Shown here piece after piece: positions 46,190 to 58,120 of a DNA stretch of 64,000 nucleotides. Position numbers and translations under genes: made by a program. Source of the stretch: Selaginella tamariscina (taxonomy: Eukaryota > Streptophyta > Lycopodiopsida > Selaginellales > Selaginellaceae); NCBI GenBank assembly GCA_003024785.1, contig PUQB01000003.1, positions 1,689,817 through 1,753,816 of the forward strand, read 5' to 3'. Position 1 is the stretch's first letter; every line of letters starts with the position of its first letter. The notes below the pieces were generated by a model. It was not told the origin of the DNA, searched no databases, and worked only from the letters and a program-made list of their open reading frames with translations.

Positions 46190-48540
46190 AAAGTTTTAAC
46201 CCGGAGGGCTAATACGTGGCCGCCAAGTGGCCTTTCGACATTAATTTTCTGTGTGAGCAACACTAAGTCTTCCAAGATAACCCTAAGAGTCTGACTCAGA
46301 TGCCTAATTAAACAAAAGTCTTAGAGTCCTAATGACCATCTCCCAAACCCTAGAAGATATCCCAAGTACACTTTAGAATCTATCTCAGTAGACCTAAACA
46401 AGCTCATGCCCTAACCCTACAAAGAATATGTGTCTCACACATGCCCTCGTGATAGAGCTAAGGCATCGTCACTTACCCCCTAAGCAATCACCCCTCATTC
46501 GGGAGTACAACCTCTTTAGGGCAACAAGGGGTACCCTGAAACCACGACTAACCCTAAAGGGGGTTTGAGTGGCCAAGTTATACCCTAGACTTAGGGCTAT
46601 TACTTAGTGAGGACACGATTGTTTTACTAAGTAAACTCTCCAAGGCTATGTTTGGATAATCCTAATTACATGACATTGCAAGTGCCTCATTATAGGGCTT
46701 TTACTAATGAGTTTAGGTTGTTCAACCCTTAGATCCTAAGGAGAACACCCTCTAGCTAGGTGTGCTTAATTATGAGACCTAACCTCCCTTGAGCAAATGC
46801 CTAAGGTTTAACACCTTAATGCGAGCACAAACATGCATGTTTGCTAAAGTATCCAACCCTTAGCGACAAACCCATGACACAACCCCAAAGGGCATGCCTC
46901 GGGTGTTGTATCGTGTGACGTCTAGCCTAGTGTCACATTCCATGTGACACTGCCTTCCACGATGTAGGTTATTATGCCATAACCCTAGATTCAAGAGTTA
47001 CACCAAGTGCCACAAACGTGGCTCCTAAATGCCAACTCTAGAACCCTTTATTGAACCCTTTATTGAACCCTTAGGAAATGGGCAATGTGAACCTGTCAAA
47101 TAAGATCCCACTCCCACAGTTGGGCAAGGACATGGATGTGCCTTGTTTGGCCATGAGTGCTACACCGAGCTTGACGTGGAGGAGGAGGCTGAAAATAAGC
47201 CTCAACCTCTGTCTCTTGGAATATGCATTTTGACAAGACCTCCTAGGTATGGATTCACAATTAACCCCGAAGGTGGGACGTACCCCTGTCATTTGGAAGT
47301 TAGGTGGCACAACTTAACGACACAAGTTAAAGTTTGCATTGGCAAAAGAGCAATGAACTCAGTCATGAACCAGGAGCTCTCCTACATCTACTACTTAATA
47401 TATGTGATAGAGGCCCCCCCATTTTCCTGTTTACATAAGTGGGCATCTCATTCCTATAGGGAATATACTTGGTGAGTTAATTAATGACCCATTAACCCCT
47501 AAACCCTAACCTAAAGGGTTTAGGGCAACCCTAGGGTTAGGTCAACCATAAAGGTGTTTCTACCCATATGTAACATGTCAAACTCACCGGAACCTCCCAA
47601 AAACCTAACTGGGACACAAAAACCAGGGTAAGAGTTTTTTATGGAAGTGCTAACTTCGCCCAGAGTTTCTTGCAAATACCTAATGACACCTAGCCGGACC
47701 ATCATTAGATATCCAAGTACACTAATGTCAGAGTTTTACCTGGTGCCACAAAGGCGGCTTGCCAGGTGCCAACCCTGGAATCCCTCTCTGGAAACCCCAC
47801 GGGATCTGGTAAAATAACCCATATTAGGAACCCAAGCCTTAAGAACTCAAACCCCTAACTGACTAAGTCCACGAATGAGACTCACCTTGTGGATCAGGAT
47901 ACATGGACTAGCCGAGCCTTAGGTGTCGTTCCTAGCTTGGTGTGGTTGAGGCGGCCGGAGCAAGGCCTCAACCACTAGTTTGTGAAACGTGAACTCGGGC
48001 AATGCCTTTGAGCTTGCGAGCAGGTTTTCGGACCAAGGAATCTGACTAACTCCTTGGAAGTGATGTGCCTTTATCTCAAAGGCAAGATCCTGCCAACGAT
48101 AAGGATAGCCTAACCCTAGGGTGGGTTGTACCCCTGTCGTGTGGAAGTTGGGCGGCACAACGGAGGGTTGCACCTTGACAACACAAGCTTAGCTTGCACC
48201 GTAGGAGGTTAACGAGCTCTCTTTTGAACCCAGGAAGCCTCACTACATATACTCTACCTTATTTATGTGACGGACCCCCCCCCCTGTTTACCTAAGTGAG
48301 TAAGTGGGATGGCACGGAAATGCCAGCCCTTAGAGAAAATGGTTGTCCTAACCTAATCCTAAACCTAACCCCTAGGGGGGGGTTTAATTTGCGAAGAACC
48401 CTAACCTAGAACGTCAAAACGGGGGAGGGTTCTCTAAATGGAAGTGCTAGCTTCGCCTAGAGTTTCTTGCAAATACCTAACGACACCCGGCCGGACCATC
48501 ACTAGATACCCAAGTGCACTATGCGGGCCTGTTTCTTCTA
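46190..48540. repeat. Degenerate tandem repeat, unit about 750-850 bp, with telomere-like motifs
   Basis: Several phrases recur in the same order. The TGGAAGTGCTA..TTCTTGCAAATACCTAA phrase is at about 47642 and 48442. The TACCCCTGTC..TGGAAGTT phrase with the later CCCCCC..CCTGTTTAC is at about 47281 and 48128. The ACC(A/T)..GTGCCACAAA phrase is at about 47004 and 47739. CCCTAAACCCTAACC-type runs occur at about 47496-47545 and 48355-48380. GC content is higher than in neighbours. It may be satellite DNA or diverged LTRs of an unidentified element. Confidence 0.6.
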
Positions 48541-48838
48541 CATCTAGGGTTCGTCACATAATCCAGTAGGTAACAATAGTCAAACCTAAAATAAAGGGTC
48601 GAGTCATAGTAAAAACTATGATAACTAAGCAGGCCTATTTCTTCTACACCTAGGTCTTATCAACATAATTCAATAACTAACAACAGTCAACGTCCAAAGT
48701 AAAAAGGAGTCGTAATAAAAACTATAACACTTTGACTCGGAATTTTAAAGGTATAATTTTAAATATGTAAATCCTACTCAAATGATTAAAATTGATATTT
48801 GCAATACTTAGAGTTGCAGTATTCACAGTTTCATTGGC

Positions 48839-49230
48839 ATGTGTCTATTTAAAGCATTGTATGGGCAAGACTTACAAATGCCTTTAGAAGTTGAAGTATG
48901 GAGAAGCTTGCTATTGGGCAACTTATTAAGTTTCTTTCTTTACTGCATGTATGTTACCTTAGTAGAACATTTAGGTTGGGCACAAGTTCAACAACAACAT
49001 GGTTATAATTTTTGTTATTGGTCACCTCCTTTATTTACTACTAATGAATACATTTTTCAAAACTTCACCAAAAAGGACTCACCCCAGGTTGCTTATGAAA
49101 ATTGTTTGGTCCTTATAAAATTCTTTATTAAATCAATCTTCAAATATACCATGTACATAATGTTGAGTTTCAAGAAGCCTCTTTGGTTGCCCATGTTACG
49201 TGATTAAAGAAATTCTTCTCGTGAGGGAGA
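48839..49230 (+). mobile_element. Gypsy integrase C-terminal remnant, copy B
   Basis: A 122-codon open stretch includes LFKALYGQDLQMPLEVEV and ends in FKKPLWLPMLRD. It parallels the intact-looking integrase at 63943-63394 (FKALYGRDPRMPPEV). Reading into 49232, TGTAAGGTAACTAAAG resembles the start of the LTR at 63398-63196. Confidence 0.75.
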
Positions 49231-49734
49231 TAGTGTAAGGTAACTAAAGTATATATGAAGGTTAATTATAAAATATTTTAAAAGTTACTAAAGGTATTTA
49301 TGGTTTGGCTAATTATATAATTAGGACAATCTATTATTAGAGTGTGTGGGTGTGTATACACACCCACACACTCCATGTGTACAAGTGTATATGAATATGA
49401 AGGCAAATGGTAAAACTGGGAAGAAGCCTAAGGAGAGCGATTTTAACCAAGGGATTGAGGTCCACGATCTATGTGAATACTTGATATATTAAAAAATAAT
49501 TTAAATTAAGTTTATTTATTAAAACATAAAACATAAATTTAATCGATTTCATGTTAGTTTTTGCAGTTTCTAAGACTCTCTACTTACTTCGGCAAATCCT
49601 TTTATTTCTATGTCATTGACACACTAATCTAAGGGGGTCTTCTCCTTGGGATTCAAAGGTTGAATGACCTAAGTTCAAAATATATTTAATTTTTTATATA
49701 TATAAATATGAGATGTACATATACGGTAACTGTT

Positions 49735-50885
49735 ATATATGTTAGCTATGGGCCATGGCATGGCAAAATTTAGGGCTCACCATTTAATTCACTTATGTGA
49801 ACAAGTATAAATACTTGGTGTGTGTTTTTTATGCATGTGCATTCATATGGGTTTATGCATGTATTGAATTATTTTCTAAGCTTGCATACTCAATATATTT
49901 AGAAGATAATACAATGATCTAGGGGCCTAACTTCTCATTCTCAATCTTGAGTCTTTTAAACTTTCAAGCACCTTAAGATGAAAGGTTAGGAGACTTATTT
50001 TGAAGCAATCTATTTAGTGAATGAGTGACTAATCCACGACTTATTGATTTTTCAAAGGTCATTATGGTCATCTTAGCATTGCAATGGACAAATGGCAACT
50101 TTGAACGTGGGAGTTCCATATTGGATTACAAGTCACAAGCATATTATAGTGTCGAACCTCAAGATATCAACCCTTAGAGAGTGCTTTATCCTTTAAAAGA
50201 TTTGGAAAAAATGAGACATGTTACAATTCATCTTTCCAATTATTATTACTTTCAAGCACATTCACTATGTGTTGGTGTGTGTGTGTGCATGTGTGAATAT
50301 ATGTGTGATTGACTGCAAATGTAAGTGGATGTGTATATCACATACATACACACAACATTATTCATGTGTACATTTGTGACTTATAGATGACAGATTAGAG
50401 TTTAACAAGCCCTTCTATTTGGACCTTATGGGTATGAAAGATTACTCTCTGGAACCAATACTGAACGGGTGGTACTCGTGAACCCAAAGGATAACAACAG
50501 TTATATTCATTTACAATTGGGAGTGGTGAATAATTGGGTCACATGAACGGGTCTTTATTACTAAATAGTTCAAGTATGAGGAGGATTAATCGGATCTCTA
50601 GGCTACATTGAAACTAATTGTGAATTCTTCAAATTAATGGACATTAATGGCGATCAATAGAGATTTAAATAAGAAATATTTTTGGCAAAGGTGCATTGGA
50701 GGATGGGAAACATAGTGTTCTAGCACATCTAAAATGTAAAGATTTTGAAAATTTTACATTTTAACATGTTTTGAAGTTTAACCATGTACAAGGGCTTAAT
50801 ACTTACCATCTACGAGTTTCATTTCAAACGAATCTACTAGGAACTATTTAGGTTTTCCCACATTATTCATGCATACGAGCACTAT
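49735..50885 (+). pseudogene. GH127 gene fragment, copy B
   Basis: Aligns with the host gene from 8577 to about 9990. It carries TTAGCTATGGGCCATGGCAT, the (GT)-bearing intron remnant, TATTGAATTATTTTCTAAGC, CCTCAAGATATCAACCCT, GATTACTCTCTGG and the final-exon GAGTTTCATTTC phrase. Introns are retained and frames are destroyed. It holds the empty site of the copy A MITE. Confidence 0.82.
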
Positions 50886-51840
50886 AATATTTACTCTTTA
50901 ACTAGTGAACTTAATAAATAAAGCTCATATTTCACTTAGATACAACTTGTTTTAACTTTAAGTCTTCCACTACATATAATATGTTTATCTTGAAAAATAC
51001 ATTTACATAATGTATGATGCATAGGTGTTGCGTCTTTGTTAGACGTTACGTGTCTATGTGCTGCATGTAAAGAGGAGTGTTTGATACAAACAATCACATG
51101 TATTTTACAAAGAGCGTGAGAATTATGTGTACACGTACACCCGAGCAACCTTAAAATTATTAAGAAAATAATTAAGAAAATGGTTAAAAATAATTAAGAG
51201 TTAATTTATATTTAAATTCAAACTACATAATCACACACTATATATATATATATAAAATCTGAGTCCTCTTTTTCAATCTATTGGTCTTCATTTTTTAAAA
51301 TTTGGATGCCCACTCAACCTTAAGAAAACAATATCCTTAAAAAAAAATTAAATTGAACGCAAATTTAATTTATTAACCATGTTGTGAGCGGCTTCTGACC
51401 CGTTGAATGCTTAATAAATCGTCAAGAGCATGCTCAATGGTAAGTATGTATAGCAAGATCATATCACACAGTTTCCAAAATTCTGCATAAATATCTTATG
51501 TGACATAATAGCACATGCTAGCTAGTGTATATACTTGTGTGTGCATGTGTATTATAAGGACATGGTATTCGATGGGGTGTTGGAGAAGACACGTGGGAAT
51601 GAATGTAGCAAGTATGAGTTTCTCATTTCTATATTTTCTATATTACATAACATTTAGATACAATAATATACTGATTGCCAAACACATATTAATAGTAAAT
51701 TCATTTTACGTATATATGTAAAATGTGCGTGTGAGGGAGGGGAAGTACTATGGTCACCCTTCGTAATATTCTAATCATATATGAAAATTGCAGCATGCAC
51801 CGTCGGATTAGAGCACATATCATGGGCGGACCGTCGGAAC
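50886..51840. other. Non-coding part of copy B
   Basis: Matches 20570-21560 of copy A and, inverted, 60580-61540 of copy C. It includes the conserved 120-bp phrase (51025-51150) and a TA/CA tract near 51235-51255, the point where copy D's similarity ends. Confidence 0.5.
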
Positions 51841-51925
51841 ATGAAATAGTATATAACCTATTCACAAAGTAACTTGCCTAAAAGGAGGCCATTTTCCCTT
51901 GTGTGTGCATAGACATTCAGCTACG

Positions 51926-52820
51926 ATGGAACCCACGCCAATGCAAGAAAACAATCACCAACTAACCATGGAAAGGTGAGTGGCAATGGAAGATGGAGTG
52001 TCCCAGGCAATATGAGCAACAACAACAATAAGAGGACTTCATCAAATACATTAGCAGATATATCTATGCAAAGGCATGTCCCTCGACCTCGACAAGACAC
52101 TCAACCGCATCCCATGTTTGGGCCAGTCATGCAGTCACAACAGTTTCATATTGTTCAACCAACATGCCATCAACTTATGAAATTTGTACCGCCGGTATAT
52201 CCTCACCCTATGCATTTCTACCCTCAGCCTTCTCCATCTCAGTTACATGCACATCCTTTGCAACATCATGAACAACAAGTTATGAATCATGCCCCAAGAA
52301 GTCCATTTCTTCTTCCTCCACCATTACAAGCTCTTCTTTCAACCTTAAGTGCAAACGGTTCCAATGTTGCAAATGAATTAGGTACAAAGTTCAGCAAAGA
52401 GGTTTTGAGTAGACCACACGTGTCCGTGATAAATAGCCTCTATTCAAGGTTGCCAAGACAGTGTCAGACGTGCGGGCTACGATTTGCAGACCAACAAAAA
52501 CATAGTAAGCATATGGACTGGCATGTAGTTCACAATAGGGACTCAAGAAAAAGATTAAGTGTAGAGCATGGTTTGTGGGATCAAAAGAGTGGACACAAGG
52601 GTGTGTTACTGCATCCGTAGAGACGAAAGGCATGGAAAAATGTGTTGTTGAGACCGAAGGTGTTAAAAAATGGGTCGTTCGTGCAAATGAGAGGCAACCA
52701 TTGTGTGGTCTATGCAGGGAGAAGTTTGAGGAGTTCTACAGTGATGAAGCAGATGATTGGATGTATAGGGAGGCTGTGTACATGGATGGTGTGATTGTCC
52801 ATGCAAAGTGTAATCAATAG
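51926..52820 (+). pseudogene. Pcf11-similar C-terminal zinc-finger protein, copy B
   Basis: The best-preserved copy is open from 51976 to the end of the first zinc finger (CQTCGLRFADQQKHSKHMDW). It then shifts frame near 52545, where copy A keeps the frame, and is open again through WTQGCVTASVETKGMEKC and CGLCREKFEEFYSDEADDW to the stop at 52818. The first 50 bp after the ATG are also out of frame. TATA box at 51850-51856. The breaks differ from those of copies A and C. Confidence 0.82.
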
Positions 52821-53184
52821 CATCTAGCACTTAATAAACTTACTTTTTTTGTATCTTGTGTCCATCACTGGGACCTTAATAAAATTTGCATTACACATAT
52901 GCTACTAGCACATTCAACAAAAAAACCCTCTCTATATACTAAGCAAATATATAAAATATGAAAAATTATATACTCATGTATTTAATTTATAATTAAAAAT
53001 ATATACACTTCTTATATTTTTATTTTTCCTTCTTTAACTTCTTTTATTCATTTATAATATATATCAAAAAATAAATATACTCTTCTAATATTTCTATTTT
53101 TTCTTCTTTAGAACTTATTGTTTCCAAAATTTAAACTACAGTTATTTATTATAGTAATAAATATTAATAAATAAAAAATTCAAA

Positions 53185-53406
53185 TTGGACGATCTCCCAA
53201 ATTTTGACGTGGAGTTGAATATTCTAAAATATGTTTTTCATTGTGTATGTTGCTTTTCGAGTTATCCAGACGATATAAAGTCCTCAAAATTTGTTAAGGA
53301 GATTCAAAATGGCATCGTGTTTAGTCTAATCTTGCAACAGCGTGTTCGACCACACCACACATGCATTAATTTGTGTGGCATGCTTGTATTCACATATGCA
53401 AAGTAA
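53185..53406 (+). other. Short conserved ORF of unknown nature
   Basis: 73 codons (NFDVELNILKYVFHCVCC) matching a degenerate patch at 22915-23090. It is more conserved than the AT-rich DNA around it. I do not recognise the peptide. Confidence 0.25.
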
Positions 53407-53429
53407 CAATTGGGTTTGTTTCACCAAGC

Positions 53430-54000
53430 ATGTGTATGCACAAGTGTGTGTGTTAGTTAGTTCTTATGCCATGACATTATATATATGGTAGGATAAGAAT
53501 AAGGATTTGTACATATCCACACAAAAAACAATTAAAAAGTAAATAAGAAAAGAAAATGTTTATTATATTAACTCTTATTTAATAGTATATTTATTTTTGA
53601 AATTGAGATGTATGCCTTGAGTGTTATTCAACCCTAAACATCATGCCCTCTCGTTTATCATATCTATACATGTTTATATATACAATTCCGAACACAACAC
53701 TTATTCACACACACCCACAAGTTCTAACTTATAGTTATTCAGGTACTAGGACCTGCATGTGAGTGTTCAAATAGATCTGATGTTTTCACTGGATTCAAGT
53801 CTGGAATGCTAATCCGCATTGCAAGAAAGTACCTACAGTCTGGTTTGGATTGCTCAGTGAGATTACTTATGGTCTCGTTTGGATAGCTCAGTATTCTTAG
53901 GTGCTACATAGCTGGTGGTTAAATTTGGTATTGTTCAACTACATCAAAGGCGTATGGTGGAAGGAAACTAGCATTTTTAAGTTTAAACCTCACATTTAAT
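53430..54000. repeat. Dispersed repeat R, copy 3
   Basis: Aligns with 13980-14450 and 23130-23720. It is non-coding. Confidence 0.6.
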
Positions 54001-54234
54001 ATAAAGTCTTGTACTCACAAGTACAAAAACACACATTTGCAGTAGATATGTACTATATAACATAATATGATGAAGCATATATTATAGAAATAAATACATA
54101 TTTTGAGATATTTATGTTGTGATTAATGTTATAATTAGGACAATCTGTTACTGGTTCATAGATAGTGTTAAGAATATACATTTACTTACATGTATTTTAA
54201 TCACAACCTTGAATACAAAGGGAATAGGAGTTTA

Positions 54235-57200
54235 CACATGCTATAATTAAAATGGGCATGTCTATAATCCCATTTTTAATAATTAATTATTTTAATTATT
54301 TAAATTAGCATTTTTTATTAAATAATATTCTTTAAAATAATATATGTTTAAAAAAAGAATATTCTTTAAAATATATGTTTAAAGATAGAATATTTTTTAG
54401 AACATTGACCCTTTATTAAATGATAGCATCGTGTGAACAAAAATTGATAATATTATAAAAGTAGAAAGTATTAAGCTATATAATAAATTATATTTAAGTA
54501 TGAGCCTAATATAAAAGTTATTAAAGAGCATGAGAGGTACATTATATAAATATTTATGTTGTTATTAAAATACTATTTTTAAATATAACATTAATTAAAA
54601 ATTTGTAATATAATAATATATATATATAAATTTTATATGGTCAATCTTCCATATCTTTTTATAAATTTATATGGTTAAGGAAACAAATTGGTACTATTAT
54701 TAAAGAGTTGATTATAATTATAAATATATTTTGTAATTGTTTTAAGCTTCAGAAGACATACATTCTTTTGTAGTTTTGTTGATTGTACTTTATTAATGCT
54801 TTTTGATATGCACTCATATCAAATGGATTTAACATTTAAAAACATGTTGAGTTTTTTTTATTGTGAGACTATGTTTTCTCTAATTATTTATTATACCTTT
54901 CGCTCTGCTTCTCATGTCGCCTTTTTGTGGTTTAAATCATGCAACCTTTATCATACTGTTTTTTTTTTTATGACTTTAGGTGTGTTGATAATTTGACTCA
55001 TTTAAATAGGCTAGTTATATGACACATCTAAAGTAATGAGAACGATCGTCTGTTTTTGAAGATCTTGTAACAATTAAAGTATGGTTTAGGTTTCTGATTC
55101 TTTTATTTAACAAAGTATGGGATTCGCATTTCCACATCAATATTGGCTTTTATGTTGTCTGCACTCATTGATGTTGTTTCAATCTTCCTACCACCTCGTT
55201 TTAGGTTAAAAAGGGTGTTGTAATTATATACTTATGACAACATGCCCTTATAACTCTTGAATAATAGTCTCCCAATAGTCGACCACATGCTTATATAGTT
55301 ATGAGTAACTAATTGCCTTATCGAAATTCTTTGGCATCGATTTTTAAACCCATTTTTTATGTCATATAATAAGCTCTTGTTCCTTGAGTTGGCACTCAAT
55401 AAATAAGGTTTGATTGTCCTTCTGGGAGAAGTGACTTTCATTCTCTTCACTTTTGAAGAGCATTAAGCCCTATTTGAGTAACCACTTTTATTATGATGGT
55501 CGTAACTTATATTGCATAATAAATATACCATTTCTTATGGAGAAGAATTGTAATAGCACAATGTACCATTTAAAGAATCGCTTCCCTCTTTGATACTCTT
55601 TGAGAAACTTTTTGAAGTTTGGCACCTCAGTCACAAGCAAAGCATAGTTTTTTCTGAAAATGTAATTTTCAAAAAAGATCCATCATATGTGGTAAGGTAA
55701 GTGCACTTTTTCGTTTTGTAGAGTTTGAGACGTTGCTAAGAATGCATCAATATCTTTATGAGTGTGACCAACCATAAAGAAACTGAGCGTGATTATCTCA
55801 AATACACCTTTGGTAATAAGCACTACAAGTATGCTAGTACATATCTAAGAAATAAAAGTATGAGCTTGAGAACCCTTAACTGAAATGATTTACTTATTTT
55901 TGTTCTCGCCTGCACAATTGTCCATTTATAAAAGCAAACGACGAGGAAATTATTTGATGTTGATGACACTTGTACCCTGTCTGAGCTAATCCCTCCACTG
56001 AACCGAAACTCTTAACAGGGCCATTTGTTTTTTGTGCAGGCTATTGATAGTGCCTCTCATATTCCCAAGTAGCCTCAAGTGCAAACATGTTCATGAGAGC
56101 ATTATGTAAAGGTTGTTTCTTCACTTTGAGATCAACCATAGGACTTGTATATGAGTGGGCTTCAAGGTTTTTTAAACATATGGCCAATGACCCAATAGTG
56201 AAATTGGAGTCGCTATACATTACATAGGCTTGTGCAAAAACCTTGGTGGAGATCATTGTCATTCAAAAGAAAATAGAGGCCCACATGATTGCACAACAAA
56301 CTTGCCAGTCTCAGTATTATGCACACCGCATGCTTTCTCTGTCATGCTCATCAGAATACATGTGCTTCATATACGACAAGATGGATCGTTTAAAGACCAG
56401 CATTCCAAAGCTAGTTGTAACACCAAAGTGCCTTGGAAATGTCATAAAACTTTCAATTTCATTGACACGTGCACACATGGACATGGTTGTGAATCATATG
56501 GACACTTTTCACTTCCACACTCTTCAATGATGTACAAGTGTCACACTTAGAAAAGCTAAAGTGTTTTGCAATCTCCATATATTGTTAAAGGTGCCGGTGT
56601 AAATTGTTTGGAGCCCCATCAAATGAGGCACTTGTTCACATGTTCACACAACTTCAATTGAGTGTAGATTGAAGGCAAAACCTTGAGATTTTTCTTGACC
56701 CCTACATTTGTACGACATTTGTAAGGCATCCTATTTGCATTTGCCTTCACAAAATCCTTGAGTATCTCTATGACTACCATAATGTGAGAGCAGGTTTTGA
56801 CCAGGCAAGTGTTCCCATGTATTGAGGTGTAGCCACTCATCCCTCCGGTGGTAGAACATGGTCTTTGGGATCCCATATATAGTGTACCAAGCTTTGAAGC
56901 AGATGGCCACCTTATTAAATACCATGGATGTACTCTGATAACCTATGTCCAAGGCCATTCCATCAATACACCCAGTTAGTGCAACATATACAAACTCATG
57001 CCTTTGCTTTTGGGTGAACTTACGAAAGGCATGTCTACATTGGAATTTCATTCCAGTTTGCCATTTGGCAGCGCTTCTTCTTGTAGTAGTCAATCAAGGA
57101 GATGCTAGCAATGCTTGGTGACATCTTGACCCTCTTTCCGGAACTTGTTAGGGTTGACTTGCAGTCCATAAATCTCATTTTCCTTATTATAAGACTAATG

Positions 57201-58120
57201 CAAGAACCTCTTCAAACATGGGTTGCCCTTTTGGGTTATTACTATTATACCTTGGATATGTTGAATCATCTGGCCGTTTTAATTTAAATGTTCACCACTT
57301 CACGAGGGATCCAAGATGCAATGTACCATTTGGTAAAACCTCTGTCACAACTACACCCATGAAGTTCTCTTATGATACAACTTCCATTGGATTGACAGCT
57401 AAGATGATGCCCCTCCCAACCTTGATTTCATGAAGAAAGAGAATCACCTCATCCCTCACAGTAGGTAAGTCATCATCTTGTGAATTCGTACTAATATTTG
57501 TTTGTGACCATGCATTCTTTGTGTCAACCTTGATTTCATTCACATTTCACAATACTAGAGAACCCTCTTCAAATTCCATTTTAAGAATCTCAACGTGCTT
57601 GTAAATGATGTTTACTTAAATATACACACAAGACCCTTGGGCAATATCATAACATGACGCATTATCATCTCAAATTTCCACAGTTTCAACGCCAACTATC
57701 TCGTTGTTCTAGAAAAGATATACTTTATCTTCAATATTAAACATATTGACTCGCACATAAATATTTGTGTCATTTATGATATTGAGTTGCAACTCCATGT
57801 ATTCTCACATTAGATTTTTAACATTATACTTAAGTGTACTTGGTTGGATGCATGTAAGGCAAGTTGTCAATCTGGGCCTTAACAATTAATACTTTCATGT
57901 CATTCACCTTTTCTTTGGATAAAGTTCCTCTCAAGTGGTGTGGAGCAGTTTTGTGAAGTGTAATCATGCATGAGCTGGATGATTTAACAGTTGTGTTCTC
58001 AACATCAAGGAACTTTGGAGATGTGCAGGTGATAACTGAATCATCTTCTTTACAATGAGAGTTCTTGATACAACAATTACTAAAGAAGTATTTAGATCTT
58101 TTCTTTATACATATCACCCC
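54235..58120 (-). pseudogene. Transposase-like (DUF7869-like) gene remnant, copy B, contiguous
   Basis: The terminal repeat-like end is at about 54235-54260. Going right, the minus strand gives FMVGHTHKDIDAFL (about 55780-55738), PMVDLKVKKQPLHNALMN (about 56150-56100), FSKCDTCTSLKSV (about 56565-56525), WLHLNTWEHLPGQNLLSHYG (about 56845-56785), GYQSTSMVFNKVAICFKAWY (about 56945-56885), CRHAFRKFTQKQRHEFVYVA (about 57040-56980), and an N-terminal region to 58117. This is the only copy with no large insertion, but frames break often. No right terminal repeat was found. Confidence 0.72.

Noticed and set aside
47143..47475. 110-codon ORF in the GC-richer repeat
   Set aside because: It lies wholly in the 0.8-kb repeat and is not open in the next repeat unit.
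49735..50885. GH127 fragments as processed pseudogenes
   Set aside because: Intron sequence is retained in all four, including the GT-rich introns, so reverse transcription of mRNA is excluded.
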